From Deltaproteobacteria bacterium (GTDB lineage: Bacteria; Desulfobacterota; DSM-4660; Desulfatiglandales; Desulfatiglandaceae): a stretch of DNA of 5,104 nt. Within the stretch, counting starts at the first letter, position 1; the number at the start of each line of letters is the position of its first letter. Where the stretch lies: NCBI GenBank assembly GCA_021159825.1, contig JAGHDR010000358.1, positions 1 to 5,104 of the forward strand, in the 5' to 3' direction. Below the pieces are notes generated by a model. That model was not told the DNA's origin. It worked only from the letters and a program-made list of their open reading frames with translations, and made no database searches. The position numbers and the translations under genes were made by a program. Shown piece after piece: positions 1-5,104 of the stretch.

Positions 1-961
1 TGTCATGGGACAGGGACTCCTGGTGAAACGGATGGGAAAGTCCCGGGTAATCGCCGAGACGGGAGCGGGTCAGCACGGCGTGGCCACCGCCACCATGGCC
101 GCTAAATACGGACTTGAATGCACCATCTACATGGGGGAAACGGATGTAGAGCGGCAGCGCCCCAACGTGTTCTGGATGGAACGCCTCGGAGCACAAGTGG
201 TCCCGGTAACAGATGGATCCCGAATCCTCAAGGATGCCATCAACGAAGCCTTCAGGGATTGGGTCTCCCACATGGACGATACCCACTATGTGCTGGGCAC
301 GGCATGCGGACCCCACCCCTACCCGGAAATGGTGTCCTATTTTCAGTCCATTATCGGTCGTGAAGCACGTAATCAAATCCTGGAACAAGCGGGAAAGCTC
401 CCCGCCCGGGTTTATGCCTGCGTGGGCGGTGGCTCCAATGCGCTGGGAATATTCAGCGGTTTTCTGGATGACGAAGTGGAACTGGTGGGCGCTGAAGCCG
501 CCGGCAAAGGGCTCCATACCGGAAAACACGCGGCCCGATTGGCATCTGAAGACGGCAGCCCGGGCGTGGCCCAGGGGTATAGAACCTATTTTCTTCAAAA
601 CGAGGATGGCCAGATGAAAGAAACGCACAGCGTGGCGGCCGGTCTGGACTATATCGGGGTTTCTCCGATTCTGGCATCGCTGGGTGAAAAGGGCCGGGTC
701 CGCTTTGAAGCCACCACCGACAAAGAAGTCATCGATGCGCTATCGCTTACCATGAGAATGGAAGGCCTGATCCCGGCCCTTGAATCGGCCCACGCCTTTG
801 CCCAGGCCTTCAAGGAAGTGCCTTCGCTGTCAAAGGACGACGTCATTTTAATCAATCAATCCGGCCGGGGGGATAAGGATATTTTTACCATCGCCGATGC
901 CTTTGATGATCCCGGCTGGAAGGCATTCATACGGAAAAAAGCGGAGGGCTACCGTGCTTGA
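1..961 (+). CDS. trpB: Tryptophan synthase beta subunit, C-terminal ~319 residues (5' end outside window)
   Basis: PLP enzyme that condenses indole, channelled from TrpA, with L-serine to give L-tryptophan in the cytoplasm. The frame is open to the left edge. The first visible residues (V-M-G-Q-G) align with V91-L92-G-Q of enterobacterial TrpB, so about 90 residues are missing, including the HK-x-N motif whose lysine (K87) binds PLP four codons further left. Counting from the ATG at position 5, E18 in AETGAGQHG matches catalytic E109, G141-N145 (GGGSN) is the PLP phosphate cradle (232-236), and S286 in SGRGDKD matches S377. GPHPYP and EGLIPALES are also intact. The segment after the catalytic aspartate (D215) reads [14 protein letters not shown] instead of the usual GLDYPGVGPEH. 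The stop TGA (959-961) overlaps the trpA start by 8 bases. Family assignment is secure; the gene is cut by the window, not evidently broken. Confidence 0.97.
   Translation, partial: VMGQGLLVKRMGKSRVIAETGAGQHGVATATMAAKYGLECTIYMGETDVERQRPNVFWMERLGAQVVPVTDGSRILKDAINEAFRDWVSHMDDTHYVLGTACGPHPYPEMVSYFQSIIGREARNQILEQAGKLPARVYACVGGGSNALGIFSGFLDDEVELVGAEAAGKGLHTGKHAARLASEDGSPGVAQGYRTYFLQNEDGQMKETHSVAAGLDYIGVSPILASLGEKGRVRFEATTDKEVIDALSLTMRMEGLIPALESAHAFAQAFKEVPSLSKDDVILINQSGRGDKDIFTIADAFDDPGWKAFIRKKAEGYRA
943..947 (+). promoter_or_regulatory. Shine-Dalgarno ggagg deciding the trpA start
   Basis: A perfect ggagg lies 6 bases before the GTG at 954, inside the last codons of trpB. This makes GTG-954 the likely trpA start rather than the in-frame ATG at 897. 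The ATG would add 19 residues with no counterpart in TrpA proteins and overlap trpB by 65 bases. Confidence 0.85.
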
Positions 962-1715
962 GAACTACTTGAAAAACCAATTGAAGAACAAAAAGATTCT
1001 GTTGATGACGCACATAGTGGTGGGATATCCCTCTTTTGAAGCGTCCATGAACCTGGTTGAAACCATGGTGCATGCGGGGGTGGATCTGATGGAATTGCAG
1101 ATTCCTTTTTCCGAACCCATCGCGGACGGGCCCGTCATCCTGCGAGCCAGCCAGAAGGCCCTGGAACGGGGGGCCACCGTGGAAAAATGCCTGGGATTCG
1201 CCGCCGATGCAACCCGTCGGTTTGACATACCGTTCCTTATCATGACCTACTACAATATCCCGTTTAAATACGGCGTGGACGCTTTTGTTTCACGCATGGC
1301 GAAAACAGGACTCAAAGGCGCCATCATTCCCGATCTACCGCCTGAAGAGGGACAAGAATATCTGAAGGCCATGGCCGACCATGAATTATCCCCGGTGCTG
1401 ATCTTTTCCCCCACAACCCCTTTGGAGCGCATGCAGTACCTGAGCGAATTTGCCCAAGGGTTTGTTTATTGCGTGGCCAGAAAGGGCGTCACGGGCGCCA
1501 AAACGGATTTTGCCTTGGAACTTGACACGCACCTGGCTCAATGCCGCAATGCCTCTCCCCTCCCCCTGGCCGTGGGTTTCGGGGTCAAGGAAAAATCGGA
1601 CGTGGACTATCTCACAGGAAAGGCGGATATCGCCGTCATCGGCACCCAGACTATCCGAATCATGGAAAAGAACGGGGTTGATGCAGTGGGGGATTTCATT
1701 CAAGGATTGCGGTAA
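954..1715 (+). CDS. trpA: Tryptophan synthase alpha subunit
   Basis: Cytoplasmic TIM-barrel lyase that cleaves indole-3-glycerol phosphate to indole and glyceraldehyde-3-phosphate, passing indole to TrpB through the complex tunnel. With the GTG start it has 253 residues, slightly short of the usual ~260-270. Catalytic acids are present: E47 (in MELQIPF, equivalent to E49) and D58 (in IADGP, equivalent to D60). Loop 2 is seen as [12 protein letters not shown] (171-182, with Y172 matching Y175), and PDLPPEE (126-132) and VGFG (207-210) are intact. The sequence is divergent at usually fixed places: ELQIPFSEP where ELGIPFSDP is typical, and IGTQTI (229-234) where VGSAIV is typical in the substrate-phosphate loop. 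The start overlaps the trpB stop by 8 bases, implying coupled translation. It ends just before a hairpin, which fits the last gene of a trp operon. Confidence 0.96.
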   Translation: MLENYLKNQLKNKKILLMTHIVVGYPSFEASMNLVETMVHAGVDLMELQIPFSEPIADGPVILRASQKALERGATVEKCLGFAADATRRFDIPFLIMTYYNIPFKYGVDAFVSRMAKTGLKGAIIPDLPPEEGQEYLKAMADHELSPVLIFSPTTPLERMQYLSEFAQGFVYCVARKGVTGAKTDFALELDTHLAQCRNASPLPLAVGFGVKEKSDVDYLTGKADIAVIGTQTIRIMEKNGVDAVGDFIQGLR

Positions 1716-1717
1716 AA

Positions 1718-1737
1718 GCCCACTCAAATCAGTGGGT
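1718..1737. terminator. Bidirectional hairpin terminator between convergent trpA and the ATPase gene
   Basis: A 6-bp perfect stem (cccact 1719-1724 with agtggg 1731-1736, plus a possible G-U pair 1718/1737) closes a 6-base loop. On the + strand it starts 3 bases after the trpA stop and is followed by tccaaatttta. On the - strand it is followed by cttttacc. The T-runs are short and imperfect, so efficiency may be modest. The TGA stop of the - strand ATPase gene (1729-1731) straddles the loop and the inner edge of the stem. The two genes are only 13 bases apart, so one hairpin serves both transcripts. Confidence 0.55.
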
Positions 1738-4032
1738 CCAAATTTTACGTGATAGTGCAAGGACCCTCGGTCGAGCACCTGCTTTCAGCTTGAATCCTAA
1801 TCCCGTACGAAAAATTTCCGGCATGTAATATTCTTCATTTTCGCCGTATGCGACGCCATTATTTTCAAGCGCCTTCAATTCGTCAATACTCAAACCGACC
1901 TGCTCCCGCTCAAATGGTATCTGCCGGTGCTCGTCGTTTAATTCACGAAGCTTGTTGAAAATTTCTTTTAACTCCCTGTTTTCAACACTGATTTCATTGA
2001 TCTTTTCCTTGCTGCAAGCTTGCAAAGCGCCTCTTATTGCGGTTGGCGTCAATATTCGATCTTTCCAGTAAGTGTCCTTTTCCGAATCAAGAGCCGCCTG
2101 GTGCAGGAAACGAACAAGGTCTCGTGCTTGAATTTGTCCCTTTAAGTCAGAAAGTGCTGCGATTACCCAGCTCGCAGACCTTGCCTCTCTTGAACGTTCA
2201 CTGCCGAGTTTTCTTCCCCATAACGCTACAAGGGCGCTTGTCAAATCTTCTTTGTTTAATTTTTGTATGGATCCTTTTTCCAAAGCCGTTAATGCACCAG
2301 ATTGGGCGCCAATCCAGGCAGCCAGTCGAAGTGCCTCTTCAGGGTTCCATCTTAAAGCATGAGGCTCATATCTGGCCATTAATTGAGCAGCATTTTGCTT
2401 AACGGCAGTTGACACCATATCCTGCCGAATGAAAACCAGAAGTCCAATGTTGCGGTCCGGCTGTTGCTCAAGCCATTCCGGCACTTCTTGAATCAAAGAA
2501 CGAATGGCCGTTTGTTGGCGACGATTTGAGGATAGATCCTGGAATTGATCTTCCAAACCGTCAATGATGGGCAAGATACTTTTTTTCCGCTTAGCCAGGT
2601 AAGCCGGGAACCTTTTTCCCGCGCCCTTTTTAAAAACGTCAAAACCTGCGCTCCATGCCAGTATATCAATCCACAGCTCCCGCCAATCCCCTTCGTGAAG
2701 GTCTTCCTTTAATTTCCCTCTTATGTAGTCATATATTTCTAATAGTTCCGGCAAATCACCGCAACCCAACGCTTTCCCTGCACCGGTTCTTGCTTCAAGA
2801 ACAAGGCGGTTCGCCTCAGACTCGATATTTTTTGATTTCATAACCGGGCAGATGAGCGCCGTCGTAGGGTTCCCGGAAATACCGACATCTTTAATAAATT
2901 GCGCCCAATTGTTTCTGAAAACGACCTGGAGAAATGTGTAGGTTTTGCCGGATCCTTTTGCGCCGACAATCACCGAAACGGGAATCTTTGTCATAAAATC
3001 CGAGGCAAGATTTCTGAGCGGCGGTATTGACAGAAACTCATTCAGGCCACTTGTTTCGGCATAGATGAGCTTTTTTGAAAAGTCTGCAAGAGATTTGCGT
3101 TTTGGGGCGCCATTTTCTGCCGCCAAGTCAACTTCTTCCGCTTTTTGGGGGAGCTTGGGAAGCCATTCTATCAGTGGGTTCAATTCATCGATCAGCCCCG
3201 CTTGTGAAACACGCATCATTACATCTGCCCAACCATTGGGAAGGACTTGGAGAGAACTTGAAAATGAAGTAACAATCCTCGGCATTTCAAGATAATCCGT
3301 TTCATTTTCCACCTCCCAGAATAGTCGTGCTGCTTCAAGTACTCTTTCTTCGTGCCGGGCCACCAGCCCATTTTTAAGTAAATCTTCCGGTACTTGTGAA
3401 AAAATCAAGGAAGGAACCGGTTCATTTTCTTTCTTTGAGGGTGCGCGACTTCCCAATAGCTCAAGTTCGCGACAGGTCCCTTCGATGGACTGGCTGCTCA
3501 GAGTGGTAACAATCACCCTGAATACGCGTGGGTCCAACAAAAACCCGGCAGAAAGCTCCGAGAGTCCGGCGCGTAGATCAACCACTATCGCATCCACTCC
3601 GAGCTTGAATCCGAGCCTTGCAACGGCCTCCGGCAAAATAAATGGATTTTGTGCCCCTTGAATCAAATGTTCGGGCCGGATTTCCAGGGAAGTGAATTGC
3701 GCTCCGGTTCGAAAAGCCGGAAAGATATAAATATTGTCAAGTAACATTTCCTTGAGACGGTCAGCGACGATATCAATGCTGTCTTCTCCATCGGAGGACG
3801 GATCACCATGAATCAGTGCTAAAAAATCGGCGAAAGAAACGGAGGGATTGGGAAATCTTTTTTTAACCAGCCAGGTAACCCCCGGTGCTTCCAGGTCTGC
3901 ATCGATAAACAAAACCCGAGCATCATCACGTTGGTTGGTGATGGCCTTGGCCATGGACAGTGCATTGATGGTACGTCCCACTCCGCCCTTGAATGAGTGA
4001 AATACAATGACAGGGGGCAAATGTGCAGCCAT
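1729..4032 (-). CDS. KGGVGR-variant ParA/MinD-like ATPase fused to a second P-loop (AAA/STAND-like) NTPase
   Basis: A 767-residue predicted soluble protein with no membrane segment or signal peptide. Domain 1 (about 6-290) is a ParA/MinD-like fold. It has the deviant Walker A KGGVGRT (15-21), a Walker A'-like strand VLFIDADLEAPG (40-51), and VDAIVVDLRAG (146-156) at the Walker B position. Arginine replaces the usual P-loop lysine, while the signature lysine K15 is kept. Domain 2 (about 320-650) has a canonical Walker A GAKGSGKT (357-364), Walker B LPIIDGLED (487-495), and a strand LLVFIRQD (531-538) whose arginine sits where sensor-1/arginine-finger residues occur. WGRKLG (605-610) and QARDLVRFL (635-643) follow. 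The end (about 660-745) looks like a winged helix finishing in YYMPEIFRTGLGF. It is the last gene of the - strand operon, 84 bases after the 92-aa gene. ATG-4032 is the only ATG/GTG/TTG in frame after the preceding stop, but it has no clear Shine-Dalgarno. It resembles what databases call KGGVGR-motif variant AAA ATPases (name from memory). Role unproven: probably NTP-driven switching in a conflict or stress module. Confidence 0.85.
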   Translation of the reverse strand: MAAHLPPVIVFHSFKGGVGRTINALSMAKAITNQRDDARVLFIDADLEAPGVTWLVKKRFPNPSVSFADFLALIHGDPSSDGEDSIDIVADRLKEMLLDNIYIFPAFRTGAQFTSLEIRPEHLIQGAQNPFILPEAVARLGFKLGVDAIVVDLRAGLSELSAGFLLDPRVFRVIVTTLSSQSIEGTCRELELLGSRAPSKKENEPVPSLIFSQVPEDLLKNGLVARHEERVLEAARLFWEVENETDYLEMPRIVTSFSSSLQVLPNGWADVMMRVSQAGLIDELNPLIEWLPKLPQKAEEVDLAAENGAPKRKSLADFSKKLIYAETSGLNEFLSIPPLRNLASDFMTKIPVSVIVGAKGSGKTYTFLQVVFRNNWAQFIKDVGISGNPTTALICPVMKSKNIESEANRLVLEARTGAGKALGCGDLPELLEIYDYIRGKLKEDLHEGDWRELWIDILAWSAGFDVFKKGAGKRFPAYLAKRKKSILPIIDGLEDQFQDLSSNRRQQTAIRSLIQEVPEWLEQQPDRNIGLLVFIRQDMVSTAVKQNAAQLMARYEPHALRWNPEEALRLAAWIGAQSGALTALEKGSIQKLNKEDLTSALVALWGRKLGSERSREARSASWVIAALSDLKGQIQARDLVRFLHQAALDSEKDTYWKDRILTPTAIRGALQACSKEKINEISVENRELKEIFNKLRELNDEHRQIPFEREQVGLSIDELKALENNGVAYGENEEYYMPEIFRTGLGFKLKAGARPRVLALSRKIWTH

Positions 4033-4116
4033 TTCCGGTGGAGAAGCCCCTGTCTGGAGGCCGCACAGAAGGGATGGTCGTTGAAGGCTGGGTCTGAACT
4101 TCAGCTGCGGCGGTGC

Positions 4117-4395
4117 TTAGGTCGTCTCTTCGAAAACGATATCCAGAAACCGCTTACTATGCGGTTTGCTTTCCAGAATAATTGCCGGCCTGTCGTTATC
4201 GAATCTTGGTTCGAAAAGCTCTGAGAGCCATTTAACTACCCCACTCTTTTTGTCTGGTTGAATTCCGAAGGTGAGACCGTCCCAGTAAGCGCGAACCCAG
4301 ACCAACCCTTTCGGCCATCTGCTCTTTTCCATGGCCGTTTGAATCACTTCTTCGGCATCTATCCATGTGAACAAACGAGTGTTTGATGGAAGCAT
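4117..4395 (-). CDS. Small conserved-looking protein of unknown family (92 aa)
   Basis: I do not recognise this family. The 92 residues are soluble, with no signal peptide or membrane segment. The composition is that of a folded small domain: an alternating N-terminal part (LFTWIDAEEVIQTAMEK), a tryptophan-rich centre (WPKGLVWVRAYWDGLTFGI, about 27-45), an amphipathic stretch VVKWLSELFEPRFD (53-66), and a final strand-like AIILES (71-76). The order suggests a mixed alpha/beta domain. The gene is real on context. Its ATG lies 2 bases past the stop of the HEPN-like gene, and aggag at 4410-4406 sits 10 bases upstream, inside the end of that gene. It may bridge or regulate the HEPN-like protein and the downstream ATPase; this is inference from gene order only. 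Its TAA stop is in the same frame as the ATPase gene, with 28 sense codons between. Confidence 0.8.
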   Translation of the reverse strand: MLPSNTRLFTWIDAEEVIQTAMEKSRWPKGLVWVRAYWDGLTFGIQPDKKSGVVKWLSELFEPRFDNDRPAIILESKPHSKRFLDIVFEETT

Positions 4396-4396
4396 T

Positions 4397-4804
4397 TTAC
4401 AGGTTCTCCTTTACCCATGCATGGATATCATGCATCCATTTGTCAAGTTCTTGGGCATCGTCTTCTTTTATTACAATACCGTACCGCCAAACTTCATGGG
4501 CCTTTTCTATCAGCAAGGCCGTCCCATCTCTCCGAAGCCGAAAAGATGGGGGTGAAGCGCCTGCGGTTTGGGCCGGCAGTTTCAGCTCTTTGATAAAGAG
4601 GAACAGATCATGGCTGCTTTGAAGCTCCTTATTAGAAATTTGATTTGTGTTGTTAATGCCATTTCGCCTTAAATAGGCTGCTTTGAGACCGCATTCCAAA
4701 CCGTAGAATAATAAGAGACGATGAGAGTCTTTATTCCCGGTATTGGAAACACAGTGATGGTTAAAAAACGCTTTTCGTAGCTCTGGGCAACCGGCTGGAA
4801 TCAT
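4397..4804 (-). CDS. Small helical protein, probable HEPN-like domain (135 aa)
   Basis: First gene of the - strand operon. It is predicted mostly helical. HRLLLFYGLECGLKAAYLRRNG (28-49) looks like the first long HEPN helix, SSHDLFLFIKELKLP (63-77) like the typical SHDL-x2-L second helix, and VWRYGIVIKEDDAQELDKWMHDIHAWVKENL (105-135) like the last helices. HEPN proteins are often RNases or their inactive relatives, working as toxins, defence effectors or adaptors. The usual catalytic R-x4-6-H is not seen in the C-terminal helices, where WRYG stands at the expected region. An R-x5-H at residues 10-16 precedes helix 1 and is probably coincidental. If it is HEPN, it may therefore be non-nucleolytic. 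Start ATG-4804 has aaagga (4820-4815) 10 bases upstream. The downstream gene starts 1 base after its stop, indicating co-translation. That it is a gene is near certain; the HEPN assignment is moderate. Confidence 0.6.
   Translation of the reverse strand: MIPAGCPELRKAFFNHHCVSNTGNKDSHRLLLFYGLECGLKAAYLRRNGINNTNQISNKELQSSHDLFLFIKELKLPAQTAGASPPSFRLRRDGTALLIEKAHEVWRYGIVIKEDDAQELDKWMHDIHAWVKENL
4405..4411 (-). promoter_or_regulatory. Shine-Dalgarno for the 92-aa gene, embedded in the HEPN-like gene
   Basis: Read on the - strand this is aaggaga, 10 bases before ATG-4395 and inside the last codons of the upstream gene. It fixes the start of the small gene and supports the two being expressed as one unit. 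Confidence 0.65.
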
Positions 4805-4814
4805 CCTTTATACG

Positions 4815-4820
4815 TCCTTT
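4815..4820 (-). promoter_or_regulatory. Shine-Dalgarno aaagga for the HEPN-like gene
   Basis: Read on the - strand aaagga ends 10 bases before ATG-4804. A second aaagg (4809-4805) directly abuts the ATG and is too close to work. The site supports ATG-4804 as the first start of the operon. Confidence 0.5.
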
Positions 4821-4859
4821 CGTCTTCTATTAAAAAAACGGGCCTTGAATATTGTTTCC

Positions 4860-4877
4860 GAGAAAAAGGAGAAAAAG
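4860..4877 (+). repeat. Tandem duplication of a 9-mer
   Basis: Two identical adjacent copies of gagaaaaag occupy 4860-4868 and 4869-4877. The second is the outer end of the left arm of the inverted repeat, so one arm has been extended by a copy of its own tip. Replication slippage in an A-rich tract is the simplest cause. Confidence 0.7.
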
Positions 4878-4943
4878 GGGTCACACCTATTTTATTTGAC
4901 ACCATACAGCAAGGAAGATAAATAGGTATGACCCCTTTTTCTC
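4869..4943. repeat. 24-bp imperfect inverted repeat, REP/RAYT-type palindrome
   Basis: The left arm 4869-4892 and the right arm 4920-4943 are reverse complements at 23 of 24 positions (the mismatch is c at 4884). A 27-base spacer separates them. Each arm runs gagaaaaagggg, tca, then c/t, then acctattt, and also contains a small ggt/acc palindrome of its own. Paired arms with a ggggtca-acct core are, from memory, a pattern of dispersed repetitive palindromes mobilised by Y1 REP-associated transposases (RAYTs) in several bacterial groups. No transposase is visible in the window, so this would be a non-autonomous copy. It lies 65 bases upstream of the HEPN-like start, so it could influence transcription of the operon or insulate it. 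Confidence 0.7.
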
Positions 4944-5104
4944 TCCCACTGAACCAATATAAGAAAATGGCAATATGAAAAGGAAGATACCTGAAAAGAA
5001 CCACCGAAATATATCCGGCCATCCCACCCATTTTTTCTTTACAGATGTATATGTTGGAGTAAAGGGATACCATTTGTTGGAAGCTCCGAGAACAAGCCCG
5101 AATG

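Larger units (their letters stand above)
4805..5104. other. Intergenic region upstream of the accessory operon, no supported gene
   Basis: This is low-GC DNA containing the inverted repeat and the tandem 9-mer. An open - strand frame crosses it (ATG at 5073, or open to the window edge) and ends with a TGA overlapping ATG-4804 in an ATGA. Its translation has no domain character and runs straight through both repeat arms (giving GVIPIY and GVTPF), so I treat it as non-coding. No convincing sigma-70 promoter for the - strand operon was found. The best -10 (taaaat, - strand, 4894-4889) lacks a matching -35. The promoter may be sigma-factor specific, weak, or beyond the right edge. Confidence 0.5.

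Noticed and set aside
897..953. ATG at 897 as the trpA start
   Set aside because: It would overlap trpB by 65 bases and add residues not seen in TrpA. GTG-954 has a perfect ggagg 6 bases upstream and gives a normal N-terminus.
1386..1778. 130-residue - strand frame opposite the trpA 3' end
   Set aside because: It is the antisense of trpA and overlaps the end of the ATPase gene in another frame. It has no domain features and no ribosome binding context.
4094..4104. Short perfect palindrome ctgaacttcag in the gap between the 92-aa gene and the ATPase gene
   Set aside because: A five-base stem with a one-base centre cannot form a stable hairpin and has no T-run. Such palindromes are common by chance.
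4889..4894. - strand taaaat as a -10 box for the accessory operon
   Set aside because: It matches five of six positions, but no reasonable -35 is found 16-18 bases upstream and it lies in the repeat. Not strong enough to annotate.
4896..4924. Possible + strand sigma-70 promoter, ttgaca (4896-4901), 17-base spacing, taaata (4919-4924)
   Set aside because: The -35 is exact but the -10 matches TATAAT at only three positions, it lies inside the repeat spacer, and no + strand gene follows in the window.
4801..5073. 90-residue - strand open frame whose TGA overlaps the HEPN-like ATG (ATGA)
   Set aside because: The ATGA overlap looks like coupling. However, the frame runs through both arms of the inverted repeat, has low-complexity hydrophobic content with no domain signal, and continues open past its ATG to the window edge.

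Overview
The window holds the 3' end of a tryptophan biosynthesis operon on the + strand. Facing it on the - strand is a compact three-gene accessory operon built around an unusual double-ATPase protein. Between the two sits a short hairpin that can act as a terminator in both directions. The last ~300 bases, upstream of the accessory operon, carry a strong inverted repeat of the REP/RAYT-associated kind and no convincing gene.

Layout. (1) 1-961: trpB, truncated at the left edge and missing roughly its first 90 residues, including the PLP-binding lysine. (2) 954-1715: trpA, starting at a GTG that overlaps the trpB stop, so the two are translationally coupled. (3) 1718-1737: hairpin shared by the convergent ends of trpA and the ATPase gene. 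(4) - strand, read right to left: 4804-4397, a 135-residue protein resembling HEPN; one base later, 4395-4117, a 92-residue protein of unknown family; after an 84-base gap, 4032-1729, a 767-residue protein. The last joins a ParA/MinD-like ATPase with a variant KGGVGRT P-loop to a second, canonical P-loop NTPase and a probable winged-helix end. (5) 4805-5104: low-GC, repeat-bearing DNA.

How the genes work together. TrpA cleaves indole-3-glycerol phosphate and TrpB joins the indole to serine in one alpha2-beta2 complex. The - strand operon looks like an accessory module, possibly defence or stress signalling. This rests on the KGGVGR/DLEAPG ATPase type, its fusion to an AAA/STAND-like NTPase, the HEPN-like partner, and its position abutting a housekeeping operon. 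Function is inference; no effector with a recognisable catalytic site is visible here.

Organism. Bacterial. The GC-rich trp genes, the particular TrpA/TrpB sequence variants and the ggggtca-acct inverted repeat remind me of Desulfobacterota (Desulfobacteraceae-like sulfate reducers). That is an impression from memory, not a demonstrated assignment.
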